Source of the DNA: Thermoproteus sp. CP80
Lineage (GTDB): Archaea; Thermoproteota; Thermoprotei; Thermoproteales; Thermoproteaceae
NCBI RefSeq assembly: GCF_002077075.2
Contig: NZ_LCWM02000019.1
Coordinates: forward strand, 1-34,745
DNA length: 34,745 bases
Reading direction: 5' to 3'
Position 1 is the stretch's first letter; each line of letters begins with the position of its first letter. Shown here piece by piece: positions 7,504 to 15,167 of the stretch. Position numbers and translations under genes: made by a program. The notes below the pieces were generated by a model. That model did not search any database and was not told the DNA's origin. It saw only the letters and a program-made list of their open reading frames with translations.

Positions 7504-8621
7504 CCCGCTACGCGGTCGCCCTCGAGGTCCTCGCCCTCGCGCTGGCGGTGTTCACGCGCAGGCTGGAGCTGTTGCCAGCCGCTGTGTTCCCCGCCGCGTT
7601 GCTGGCGGCGTTCCATCTGGCCTACGGGAGGGAGTGGCGGGTGAGCGTCTCCGCCGACGTGGAGCAGAGGACGTTGAGGGTTGAGGAACCCCTGACCTTG
7701 AGGATAGAGGCCTCGTCGAACGTCCCCGGCCTCCTCCTGTACTCGGCTCTGGACGACAGGAGGCTTGTCGCCGTGGAGCCCCCGACGGGCGCCCTGTATC
7801 TCTCCGGCAGGTCGTCGGCTTCGGCGACTGCGCTGGCGGGGCTCCCCGGCCGCTACGAGCCGCCGGATCTGGAGTGGGCCTTCTATCCCCTGACCTTGTC
7901 GCGGCCGGTGCGGGGGCGGACGCCGGTGGGCGAGGTCGAGGTGAGGCCCTATCTGGCCAAGGCAGGCCTCAGAGCCGCCGCGAGGAGCCTCGGCGCACCG
8001 AGGGCGCCGGGCCCGTTGGCGGGCCCCCACTCGGCCGAGTTCCTCGAGGTGCGGGAGTACAGGCCGGGGGACCCCTATAAGTTGATAAACTGGAAGGCCT
8101 ACGCCAGGACGGGGGCTCTCTACGTCAACGAGAAGCTGAGGGAGGGCCACAGCACGCTCTACATAGTGCTGGACGCCGGCTCGCACTGCAGGGCGGACTC
8201 GGTGGGCCACGGCGCGTCCATGGCGTTGAGCGTCGCGCATGCGGCCGTGGACGCCAGGCTCCCCGTGGGGCTTCTGGTGGTCCCCGACGGCGTTTCGCTG
8301 CCGCCCACGGACTCCCCTGCCGGCCTCAAGCTCATCCGCGAGGCCTTGATGAGGCTGGACCTCAAGCCGCCTCGACGTAGCCCGGCCCCGCCCAGAGCCG
8401 ACACGTATATCTACATCTCCTGTAGGCCCAAGCCGGAGTACATCGAGGAGCTGTGTCTGAGGGCCAGGAGGGTCGTGGTGATCGAGGTCTCGCCGGCCAG
8501 AGGGCCCTTCGCCGAGATAGCGAGGCTCCTCGCCGAGAGGAGGGGGAGGGTCCTCTGCGCCGACAAGCTGGTGTGGTCCCCGCCGCTCGAGCCGCCCTCG
8601 CGCGCGTTGGCCCGCCTATGA
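7491..8621 (+). CDS. DUF58 family protein, MoxR partner
   Basis: A 376-residue protein with two hydrophobic segments at the N-terminus (about residues 5-45), then a beta-rich region and the DUF58 signature EFLEVREYRPGD followed by INWKAYARTG near residues 185-205. The following VWA-like part contains TLYIVLDAG. DUF58 proteins almost always sit beside MoxR and are thought to be the VWA-like partner of the ATPase. The gene starts inside the moxR gene and its stop overlaps the next start as ATGA. The C-terminal half is shorter and more divergent than in bacterial members. Confidence 0.88.
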   Translation: MEAIARYAVALEVLALALAVFTRRLELLPAAVFPAALLAAFHLAYGREWRVSVSADVEQRTLRVEEPLTLRIEASSNVPGLLLYSALDDRRLVAVEPPTGALYLSGRSSASATALAGLPGRYEPPDLEWAFYPLTLSRPVRGRTPVGEVEVRPYLAKAGLRAAARSLGAPRAPGPLAGPHSAEFLEVREYRPGDPYKLINWKAYARTGALYVNEKLREGHSTLYIVLDAGSHCRADSVGHGASMALSVAHAAVDARLPVGLLVVPDGVSLPPTDSPAGLKLIREALMRLDLKPPRRSPAPPRADTYIYISCRPKPEYIEELCLRARRVVVIEVSPARGPFAEIARLLAERRGRVLCADKLVWSPPLEPPSRALARL

Positions 8622-9124
8622 GGTCCATAGCGGCGTCGCTTGCCGCCATCACGGCGATCTTGTTCGCGTCGGGCCTCCTGGAGCTCGCCCCGCTCGCCCT
8701 TCTCGCGTCGGCCCTATCGGCGGTCGGCCTCGCCGCGTTGCGCCGCAGCGGCGTCCTGGCGGCCGCGGCCTACATGGCCTCCCTGGCGCTGCTGGCGGCG
8801 TCCCCCCAGCCTCTCCTGGCCCCCCTCGCCGAGGCCGCGGCCTTTCTGTCGCTGTACGCCAACAAGCTCGACGAGTTTCGGAGGCGGCTCTCCATGAGGG
8901 GCTACGACGTGTCCCGGGTCGAGGCGGCGTTTTCGAGGGCCGGGCTCGTCGTGTCTCTGTGGTCCGCCGCGGCGCTTGCGGCGTCGTACGCCCTTTACTT
9001 CATCGTCGAGTCGCTGCCGCGCATGCCGGCGGCGGTCGCCCTGGTCCTGTCGGCGATATCCCTCGCAGCAATCCTAATATTGTCCCTGGGAGGAAGGAGG
9101 CGTGATGTGGGTCGGAGATTCTGA
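8618..9124 (+). CDS. Small membrane protein, last gene of the MoxR operon
   Basis: A 168-residue protein starting at ATG 8618 with an ATGA overlap to the DUF58 gene. The start is set by that overlap; the frame remains open further upstream but only as a shadow of the DUF58 gene. There are about five hydrophobic segments, with a short soluble loop near residues 80-105 containing NKLDEFRRRL and RGYDVSRVE. The family is not recognised. The location suggests a membrane subunit of the MoxR/DUF58/DUF4129 system. Confidence 0.65.
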   Translation: MRSIAASLAAITAILFASGLLELAPLALLASALSAVGLAALRRSGVLAAAAYMASLALLAASPQPLLAPLAEAAAFLSLYANKLDEFRRRLSMRGYDVSRVEAAFSRAGLVVSLWSAAALAASYALYFIVESLPRMPAAVALVLSAISLAAILILSLGGRRRDVGRRF

Positions 9125-9142
9125 GGGGTGATGGGAACGGCA

Positions 9143-9156
9143 GGTCTGATCAGACC
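9143..9156. other. Perfect 14-bp palindrome at the convergent gene ends
   Basis: GGTCTGATCAGACC is a perfect palindrome between the end of the MoxR operon and the end of the zinc-ribbon gene; the stop codon of the latter lies in it. It might be a terminator-like hairpin for either strand or a protein site. No T-run follows, so the function is open. Confidence 0.3.
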
Positions 9157-9359
9157 ATCCTCAGCCCGACGGCCCTCAGATCCTCCGCTAGGCAGGCCCG
9201 GCAGTACGCGACGACGCGCCCCTCGGATATCCTTATGTAGCTCGCCTCCTCCCAAGACATCTCGACGCCGCATTTGGCGCATCTAAGCCTAGGCGCTCTG
9301 AAGGGCGGAGTCCCTCTCGACACCTCGCCGCCGCGGAGGCGCAGCAGCCAGAAATCCAC
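9150..9359 (-). CDS. Small zinc-ribbon protein
   Basis: A 69-residue protein with a GTG start at 9359. A TATA-like element (CCTTATACG, 9378-9386) lies about 23 nt upstream, supporting a leaderless transcript and this start. Two Cys pairs, CAKC near residues 28-31 and CRAC near 52-55, form a typical zinc-ribbon spacing, with about 20 residues between them. The N-terminal 25 residues are basic and hydrophobic. It is convergent with the MoxR operon. Function unknown; small zinc ribbons of this size often bind nucleic acid, but nothing here proves that. Confidence 0.6.
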   Translation of the reverse strand: MDFWLLRLRGGEVSRGTPPFRAPRLRCAKCGVEMSWEEASYIRISEGRVVAYCRACLAEDLRAVGLRMV

Positions 9360-9422
9360 TGATATGCGCGCCGGCCCGTATAAGGAGCCGTAAGTTAAAA
9401 CTGATATTTTCCCCGTCCTACG

Positions 9423-9474
9423 TCAGCACTTCGCCGTGATCCTCACCGAGCGGAAGCGCCCTTGACTCATCACG
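9423..9474 (-). ncRNA. Candidate C/D box sRNA
   Basis: On the minus strand a C box GTGATGA (9473-9467) is followed by about 16 nt of possible guide, a weak D' site (CTCG, 9450-9447), a C'-like GTGAGGA (9446-9440), 13 nt of possible guide and a canonical D box CTGA (9426-9423). Total length and spacing fit archaeal C/D box sRNAs that direct 2'-O-methylation of rRNA or tRNA. The TATA element at 9487-9500 lies about 22 nt upstream of the C box on this strand. The weak D' box and a poor terminal stem lower confidence, and no target was identified. Confidence 0.5.
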
Positions 9475-9486
9475 GCTTCGCGACAT

Positions 9487-9500
9487 CTTTAAAATATAAA
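9487..9500. promoter_or_regulatory. Two-way TATA element
   Basis: CTTTAAAATATAAA reads as a TATA box on both strands. On the minus strand it sits about 22 nt before the C box of the candidate sRNA; on the plus strand it lies about 29 nt before the tRNA-like 5' half at 9523. Confidence 0.5.
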
Positions 9501-9522
9501 CTTCGCGCCTCCTGTGCTGAGT

Positions 9523-9549
9523 GCGGGATGTGCCGAGCGGTGAGGGGCC
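9523..9549 (+). other. tRNA-like 5' half (Leu/Ser-type D-arm) without a 3' half
   Basis: GCGGGAT followed by GT, then GCC, GAGCGGTGAGG and GGC, reads like positions 1-25 of a class II archaeal tRNA (Leu or Ser): a seven-base acceptor strand and a 3-bp D-stem closing a purine-rich loop. Position 8 would be G rather than the usual T. No matching 3' half (ATCCCGC with a T-arm) follows, because the CitE-like gene ends at 9551 on the other strand. A TATA element stands at the right distance. It could be a remnant, a split-tRNA 5' half, or chance. Confidence 0.25.
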
Positions 9550-9550
9550 A

Positions 9551-10378
9551 CTACCGGCGCTGAGCCTCCCTGGCCCTCTCGAGTATCCGCCTGGCCAGCC
9601 TATAGTGGACGTTGTCTATCAAGGCGTCGTCGAGCCTGATGGCCCCCCGCCCCTGCCTCAGGGCCTCCTCATAGGCCGAGACGACCCTCTCGGCCCAGGC
9701 CACCTCGTCGGCCGAGGGGCTGAAGACCTCGTTGGCTATGGGTATCTGGCTTGGGTGTATGACCTGCTTCCCCACGAAGCCCAGCGCCCTCGCCTCGAGG
9801 CATTCGCGTCTGAAGCCCTCCAGGTCCTTCAGGTCGAAGAAGACTCTGTCTATCGGGTCGGCCCCGTAGGCCGCCGCCGCGGCCACGACCAGAGTCCTTA
9901 TGGTCTGGTTCCCCACGTAGGCCCTGTGGTCTCCTCCCACCGAGAGGGCGAAGTCGGCCACGCCGTAGGACACGGCCTCCACCCCCTCGCTCCTCACGAC
10001 GTCCTCCACGGCGAGGAGGCCCCTAGCGGTCTCTATCAAGGGCTCCACCGACCTGCCGGTGCCCCTGTGGATGAAGTCCAGCGGCCCCTCGGCCTTGGGG
10101 ACCACCACGCACTTGACGGCATCCAGCCTCGCGACCAGCTCCATGTCCGCATAGAAATACGGAGTGTCCAGGGGGTTCACCCGGACGCAGAGCTCCTTGC
10201 CGCCCCAGTCCAGCTCCTGGACCAGCCTCGCCAAGATCTCCCTCGCCCTCCCCTTCTCCTCGGGCGGCACGGAGTCCTCCAGGTCGAGAATAACCGAGTC
10301 GGGCTTGAGCTCCGCGGCGGCCTTCCTGACCATCCTCTCGTTGTTGCCCGGCACGTAGAGCTGGGACCTGCGGATCAC
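9551..10378 (-). CDS. CitE/HpcH-family lyase (malyl-CoA or citramalyl-CoA lyase-like)
   Basis: A 275-residue TIM-barrel lyase of the CitE family. Starting at GTG 10378 it overlaps the upstream gene's stop as GTGA, and the protein then opens with RRSQLYVPGNNERM, as in the family. ILDLEDSVPPEEK carries the acidic metal-binding region, VRVNPLDTPYF the conserved Arg, and VVPKAEG, SYGVADFALSVGGDH and GKQVIHPSQI are further hallmarks. Such enzymes cleave or form 3-hydroxyacyl-CoA thioesters, for example malyl-CoA to acetyl-CoA and glyoxylate, or citramalyl-CoA to acetyl-CoA and pyruvate. With a class III CoA-transferase directly upstream, a citramalyl-CoA-type lyase is the most economical guess, but the substrate cannot be read from sequence. 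Confidence 0.85.
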   Translation of the reverse strand: MIRRSQLYVPGNNERMVRKAAAELKPDSVILDLEDSVPPEEKGRAREILARLVQELDWGGKELCVRVNPLDTPYFYADMELVARLDAVKCVVVPKAEGPLDFIHRGTGRSVEPLIETARGLLAVEDVVRSEGVEAVSYGVADFALSVGGDHRAYVGNQTIRTLVVAAAAAYGADPIDRVFFDLKDLEGFRRECLEARALGFVGKQVIHPSQIPIANEVFSPSADEVAWAERVVSAYEEALRQGRGAIRLDDALIDNVHYRLARRILERAREAQRR

Positions 10379-11481
10379 GGCTTGACGACCCCGCGCCCAA
10401 TTAACAGTTCTATCTCCCGCTCGCCGTAGCCGAGCTCCCTCAACACCTCGCGGCTGTGCTCCCCGACCTCCGGGGCCCTGGCGCCGTCCAGCGAGCCGGG
10501 GAGCGGCAGCCTCGGCACGCGGACGCCGGCCTTCCCGCCCGCGCTCGTTAGATCCCACGGAGCGTCCTCGTCGGCCGCCGCGGCCTTGATGTCGAGCATG
10601 GGGGCCGCCGGCACGTCGTGTTGGAGCAGGAGCCTCAACAGCTCGTCGGTCCCGTACCTCGACGTCTCCGCCTCCAGAACGCGGTGGAGCTCCTCCCTGC
10701 GCTGAACCCTCCCGGCGTTTGTGGCGAATCTGGGGTCGGAGCAGGCCTCGGTCCTCAACGCCTTGCAGAGCCTGGCCCATATGGCGTCGTTGGCCACCGC
10801 TATGTATATCCGGCCGTCGGCGGTCTTGAAGAGCTCGTAGGGGGCCCAGAACGGGAGCCTGTCGCCCGACGCCTCGAAGACCTTGCCGAGGGTCTGCAAC
10901 GCTATCATGTAGTACCCCAGCCACGCCAGGTCGCTCTGGAAGAGGCTCACCTCGTAGCGGCCCTGCCTCCGGCCGAGCAGAGCCCAGAGCACGGTCAGGG
11001 CGCAGTAGAGCCCAGCCCCCATGTCCGTTATGGACGCGGGCAACCTAGCCCCGCCGTTGCTCCACATGACGCCGCTCACCGCCTCGACCAACGTGCCGAA
11101 GGCCGGCCAGCCGCTCTTGGCGCCCCCGGAGGGATAGCCCTTTATGGAGCAATGGACCAAGTTCCTGTTGGCTCTAAACAGCGCGTCGCTCCCCAGCCCC
11201 AGCCTCTCGAGGGCGCCCGGCGCTAGGTTCTCCACGAGCACGTCGCTCCTCCCTATCAGCCTTAGGAACACCTCCCTCCCCTCGGGCTTCCTCAAGTCCA
11301 GCGCCAGCGACCTCTTGCCCCTGTTGAGGAAGACGAATATGGAGTCGCCCATGACGTCGTCGCGCCTCGTTGGGTCGCCGCCTATCGGCTCCACCTTGAC
11401 CACGTCGAAGCCGAGCTGGGCCAGGAGGAGGCCGGCGAAGGGGCCCGCTATGACGTGGCCGAGCTCAACCGCTCTGTACAT
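10375..11481 (-). CDS. Class III CoA-transferase (CaiB/BaiF family)
   Basis: A 368-residue family III CoA-transferase, slightly short of the usual 380-430. Hallmarks are the N-terminal GHVIAGPFAGLLLAQLGFDVVKVEP, RGKRSLALDL near residues 54-63, SDVLVENLAPGALERLGLG near 79-97, and the catalytic Asp expected at D153 in ITDMGAGLYC. It would transfer CoA from a donor such as succinyl-CoA to a carboxylic acid. It overlaps the ligase gene by 17 nt and the lyase gene by 4 nt, so the three are probably co-translated. A substrate such as citramalate, mesaconate or malate is inferred from the lyase partner only. Confidence 0.9.
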   Translation of the reverse strand: MYRAVELGHVIAGPFAGLLLAQLGFDVVKVEPIGGDPTRRDDVMGDSIFVFLNRGKRSLALDLRKPEGREVFLRLIGRSDVLVENLAPGALERLGLGSDALFRANRNLVHCSIKGYPSGGAKSGWPAFGTLVEAVSGVMWSNGGARLPASITDMGAGLYCALTVLWALLGRRQGRYEVSLFQSDLAWLGYYMIALQTLGKVFEASGDRLPFWAPYELFKTADGRIYIAVANDAIWARLCKALRTEACSDPRFATNAGRVQRREELHRVLEAETSRYGTDELLRLLLQHDVPAAPMLDIKAAAADEDAPWDLTSAGGKAGVRVPRLPLPGSLDGARAPEVGEHSREVLRELGYGEREIELLIGRGVVKP

Positions 11482-13135
11482 TCCCCCTCTCCATCTCCCT
11501 CCGCCTCAGCTCGTAGCGCTTGAGCTTGCCCGTCTCGGTCCTCGGGAGCTGGTCCAAGAACTCGATCTCCCTGGGGTAGGCATATGCGGCCAGTCTGCTC
11601 TTCACGAAGTTCTGAATATCCCTCTTGACCTCCTCGCTCGGCTCCACGCCGGGCCTCAACACGACGAAGGCCTTGACTATCGTGCCGCGGATGGGGTCGG
11701 GCTTGCCTATCACAGCCGCCTCGAGGACCGCCGGATGTCTGGCTATGACCTCCTCCACCTCCTCGGGCCCCAGCCTGTAGCCGGCGACCTTTATTACGTC
11801 GTCCACCCTGCCTCTAAACCAGATATAGCCCTCCACGTCCTTGACGCCCGCGTCGCCTATTATGAACCATCCGTTCCTTATCTTGGCCGCCGTGGCCTCG
11901 GGGTTCTTCCAATACCCTAGAAAGGCCGCGGGGTCCGGCAGCTTGACCGCTATCAAGCCCTCCGACCCCGGCGGTAGCGGCCGCCCGTCCTCGTCGACCA
12001 CGTCCACGACGTGGCCCGGCGCGGGCTTGCCCGCGGAGCCCGGCCTAGCCCAGAGCGAGTGGTTCGTGACCACCAGGTTCGCCTCTGTGCATCCGTAGAA
12101 CTCGTTGACGGGCGCCTTGAAGGCTTGAAGCGCCCACTCGACGAGCTCCCTCCCCGGCGCCTCACCCGCCGTGCTGACGGCCCTCAGCCGCAGCCCGAAG
12201 TCCCTCAGGGGCTGGGGGTACTCCCTCCTTATCATCCTCAGCGCGGTGGGCGTGATGAAGGCGGCCGTCACACCGTACTCCTCCATGGCCTTCAACGCCT
12301 CGCCGGCGCTGAAGCCCTTGGACCTCCTGTAGGCCAACACCGGCATCCCGAAATATAGAGACGGCAGGACCACGTCGCCCAGCGCCCCTATCCACCCCCA
12401 GTCCGCGTTGGTCCAAAACACGTCTCCCTCCCGAGGGGCCAGCTCGAAATACAGCTGGTAGGTGGGTATGTGGCCCAGCAGGAACCTATGGGCGTGCAGG
12501 ACGCCCTTGGGAGGCCCCGTGCTGCCCGACGTGTAGAAAAGCTGGGCCGGCTCCTCGCTCTTGGTGGCGGCCACATCGACGCGGCCGCCCGACTTCGACT
12601 GGTCCTCCAGGGAGTACTCCTTGCCGCCCCTGGGCTCTGAGCCCACCACGTAGACGGCCCTCAAGCCGTCTATCTTGGCGGCGCCGTCGACGACATCCCT
12701 CCTGGCGCCCTCCACGACCAGCGCCTTAGCGCCGCTGTGCCTCAACCTATACTCAACCCCCTCGATGCCTATGAGCGGAGAGATGGAGAGAGCGACGGCG
12801 CCCAGCCTGTAGATGGCGCCGAGCGATACGACGACCTCGGGACGCGGCTGTAGATATACGCCTACGACGTCGCCTCTCCCCACCCCTAGGTCCCTAAGGG
12901 ATGAGGCCAGCCCGTCCGAAAGCCTCTTCAAATCGCCGAAGGTGAGCACGCGCCTGTCCCCCTCGTCGTCTAGGTAATAGATAGCCGGCCTATCGCCCAA
13001 GCCCTTCTCCATATTTCGATCGATTATGGCGTATCCTATATTGAAATACTCAGGAATATTCCACTTAAAATTGATATATATTTCATTATATGAAGAAAAA
13101 AGGTATTTTCTCAAGTCTATTTCCAGTTCTTTCAT
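11465..13135 (-). CDS. AMP-forming acyl-CoA synthetase
   Basis: A 556-residue adenylate-forming ligase. The start at ATG 13135 is preferred over an in-frame start six codons earlier because it forms an ATGA overlap with the transporter stop. Core motifs are present in order: FYTSGSTGPPKGVLHAH (phosphate-binding loop, near residues 210-227), YGCTEA, GDAGVKDVEGYIWFRGR, DDVIKVAGYRLGPEEVE (hinge region) and PRTETGKLKR with the catalytic Lys near the C-terminus. These enzymes activate a carboxylic acid with ATP and CoA. The HAHRF and WTNADWGW regions look like acetyl/propionyl or medium-chain acyl-CoA synthetases. It may activate the acid imported by the neighbouring carrier, or handle a product of the lyase. 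Confidence 0.9.
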   Translation of the reverse strand: MKELEIDLRKYLFSSYNEIYINFKWNIPEYFNIGYAIIDRNMEKGLGDRPAIYYLDDEGDRRVLTFGDLKRLSDGLASSLRDLGVGRGDVVGVYLQPRPEVVVSLGAIYRLGAVALSISPLIGIEGVEYRLRHSGAKALVVEGARRDVVDGAAKIDGLRAVYVVGSEPRGGKEYSLEDQSKSGGRVDVAATKSEEPAQLFYTSGSTGPPKGVLHAHRFLLGHIPTYQLYFELAPREGDVFWTNADWGWIGALGDVVLPSLYFGMPVLAYRRSKGFSAGEALKAMEEYGVTAAFITPTALRMIRREYPQPLRDFGLRLRAVSTAGEAPGRELVEWALQAFKAPVNEFYGCTEANLVVTNHSLWARPGSAGKPAPGHVVDVVDEDGRPLPPGSEGLIAVKLPDPAAFLGYWKNPEATAAKIRNGWFIIGDAGVKDVEGYIWFRGRVDDVIKVAGYRLGPEEVEEVIARHPAVLEAAVIGKPDPIRGTIVKAFVVLRPGVEPSEEVKRDIQNFVKSRLAAYAYPREIEFLDQLPRTETGKLKRYELRRREMERGNVQSG

Positions 13136-14418
13136 AAAAGCTCCTGGCAACATCTATCTCTCGACATGAGGACGAACGCCAGAGCTACGACGGCGCCTAT
13201 TATCGTCACCAGCGATACGGCGGCCACCGTGCCGTAGGACTGCCCTATGGTTTTCAGGAGGTACGTGCTTATGGAGGGCGCGAACGAGCTGAACGCCACG
13301 CCGAGGTTTATGATGAAGCCTATTCCGCTGTATCTGACCTTGGTCTCGATGGCCTCGGCCAGCCATGCGGGCAGGACGGAGTACTGCGAGGAGAATACCA
13401 CGCCCATGAGGGCGGCCCCGACGACTAGATTGACGAGCTGTCCGCCGGCTATAAGCATCCAGATGGGCAGGAGCACCAACGCGGCGATCGCGTAATATGC
13501 GGCCAGGAGGGCCTTCCTCCTGCCGAGCCTATCGCTGATATATCCGAAGAGGGGGCCGAGCAACATCCAGGCCAGCCCGGCGGCCAGCGAGGCCAGCACC
13601 ACGGCGTTTCCTCCATAGCCGAGCAACGGTAGCAGAGTCCCGAAGTAGCCTATGGAGCCGTAGTATATCAACGACTCGCCGAATATGACGAGGGTGGCCA
13701 CGATAACGAAGAACCAATATTTCCTTAGCAGCGTCAGAAACGGCACGCGCTCGACGGCGGGCTTGCCCTTCTTGAGCCATATCTCGCTCTCGCCTATACT
13801 CCATCTGACGAAGAGGGCGATTATCAGCGGCACAACCCCGAACCAGAACAGTATCCTCCAGCCGTACGACATCATGGCGTCCTTGGTGGGGGCAAGCGCC
13901 GTGGCGAGGGCCACCGCGGCGGCCGCGAAGACGGAGGCCAGCCCCGCGCCGCCCTGCGCGATCCCGCCGAGAAGCCCCCTCATGTTGGAGGGAGCGAACT
14001 CGGACGTTACGGTCAAACCGCCTGCCCACTCGCCCCCAAGGAATACGCCTTGGAGCATCCTGAGCAATACGAGCAGGGCGGTCGCCGCAATGCCTATCTG
14101 CACATAGGTGGGCAGGAAGCCTATCAAGACGGTGACAAGCCCCATGCCGAACAGCACGACGAACCAGGTGACCTTCCTCCCTATCCTATCCCCTATATGG
14201 CCCCAGAGGATGGCGCCGAGAGGCCTGGCGAAGTAGCCGAGGACCATGACCAGCAACGTTTCGAGAAGGCTCGCCGTGTAGCTCTCCTTGGGGAAGAACT
14301 GGGGAGCTATATAGGGCGCCGCGTAGACATAGGCGATTAGGTCGTACAGCTCGAAGCCCCAGCCGAGATTCGCGGAGATCGCCACCTTTAGCGCATCGTT
14401 GAATTCTGTTTCGGCCAT
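13132..14418 (-). CDS. MFS carrier of the metabolite:H+ symporter type
   Basis: A 428-residue transporter with about twelve membrane segments. The start at ATG 14418 is supported by a TATA box (ATTTATACC) about 25 nt upstream; an earlier in-frame start would add a poorly conserved stretch. The loop 2-3 motif GHIGDRIGRKVTWF and the related loop 8-9 motif GYISDRLGRRKALL mark the major facilitator fold. GFELYDLIAYVYAAPYIAPQFFP and LPTYVQIGI resemble metabolite:H+ symporters for small carboxylates. As first gene of the minus-strand CoA operon it probably imports the acid that the synthetase or CoA-transferase activates. Confidence 0.88.
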   Translation of the reverse strand: MAETEFNDALKVAISANLGWGFELYDLIAYVYAAPYIAPQFFPKESYTASLLETLLVMVLGYFARPLGAILWGHIGDRIGRKVTWFVVLFGMGLVTVLIGFLPTYVQIGIAATALLVLLRMLQGVFLGGEWAGGLTVTSEFAPSNMRGLLGGIAQGGAGLASVFAAAAVALATALAPTKDAMMSYGWRILFWFGVVPLIIALFVRWSIGESEIWLKKGKPAVERVPFLTLLRKYWFFVIVATLVIFGESLIYYGSIGYFGTLLPLLGYGGNAVVLASLAAGLAWMLLGPLFGYISDRLGRRKALLAAYYAIAALVLLPIWMLIAGGQLVNLVVGAALMGVVFSSQYSVLPAWLAEAIETKVRYSGIGFIINLGVAFSSFAPSISTYLLKTIGQSYGTVAAVSLVTIIGAVVALAFVLMSRDRCCQELL

Positions 14419-14581
14419 GGACGTACGGCCCAAGTGGTATAAATATTTTTTCTTATAGCAGTGTATACTATTATATATCATTATAAATAGTATAATTTTT
14501 TACAGATATAAAGTTCTATTAGATAAATATAAAGTGGAATTAGCTTAAGAGCAAAATATTTTTAGACTTTTTCGTATTTCT
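14419..14581. promoter_or_regulatory. AT-rich divergent promoter region
   Basis: This strongly AT-rich gap separates the minus-strand carrier operon from the plus-strand methyltransferase. On the minus strand AATATTTATACC (14437-14448) sits about 25 nt before the carrier start. On the plus strand, AAAATATTTTTAG near 14552-14564 could serve as the TATA box for the GTG at 14582. Short runs of TATA/ATAT recur between 14465 and 14530. Confidence 0.6.
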
Positions 14582-15160
14582 GTGGATTGGGCTCTCGCCG
14601 CCAGAGAGGCCTATAGGGCCATCGCCGAGGCGTACGAAGCCTCTAGAAGGCGGCCTCTCCCCACAGCAGATATAGCAAACTTCGGCGACAAGGCGCTCGA
14701 TCTGGGCTCCGGCCGCGGCGCCCAGCCGTCCTACCTAGAGGCCTCTTATAGATATGTAGTCCACTGCGACCTGGCGCCGGAGCTCGTGCCGAGAGGCTCC
14801 GAGGCCGCGCTCTGCGAGGCGACGGCTCTGCCCTTCAGAGACGGCGCCTTTGACGTCGTCCACGCGGTGGCAGTATATCACCATCTGCCGCCCGGCGTCC
14901 TCGGCGCGGCGTTCGCGGAGGCCCTGAGGGTCGGAGTTGCCGTGGTGGCCACGGTGTGGGGTCTGCCGGGAGGCGGCGGAGCCGTCAGGCGGGTGCCGTG
15001 GCGCTGGCGCGGCGAGGCGCTCCGCGTCTACTACGTCTACAGCCTCCGCGACTTGGCCTCAGCGGCCTTGGCGGCGGGAGGCCGGCTGGTTGCCCTCGGG
15101 TACATGAGGAGGGGGAGGCGCCTGAACGCCTTCGCCGTGGTCTTGAGGCGGAAAAATTAA
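14582..15160 (+). CDS. SAM-dependent methyltransferase, Trm9/ALKBH8-like
   Basis: A 192-residue class I methyltransferase with a GTG start. SAM-binding motif I is ALDLGSGRG near residues 37-45, an acidic CDLAPE follows at the end of strand 2, and ATALPFRDGAFDVVHAVAVYHHLP spans motifs II-III. The opening AYRAIAEAYEASRRRP, the late RVPWRWRGEALRVYYVYSLRDLASAA and the small size resemble the Trm9 and ALKBH8 methyltransferases that methylate carboxymethyluridine in the tRNA wobble position. The Elp3 gene begins only 7 nt after this stop, on the same strand. Elp3 makes the carboxymethyl precursor, so context and sequence agree. A generic methyltransferase remains possible. Confidence 0.75.
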   Translation: MDWALAAREAYRAIAEAYEASRRRPLPTADIANFGDKALDLGSGRGAQPSYLEASYRYVVHCDLAPELVPRGSEAALCEATALPFRDGAFDVVHAVAVYHHLPPGVLGAAFAEALRVGVAVVATVWGLPGGGGAVRRVPWRWRGEALRVYYVYSLRDLASAALAAGGRLVALGYMRRGRRLNAFAVVLRRKN

Positions 15161-15167
15161 AGCTTAA

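Noticed and set aside
9521-10429. Long plus-strand open frame of about 300 codons
   Set aside because: Antisense shadow of the CitE-like gene in GC-rich sequence; the product is Pro/Gly/Arg-rich without motifs.
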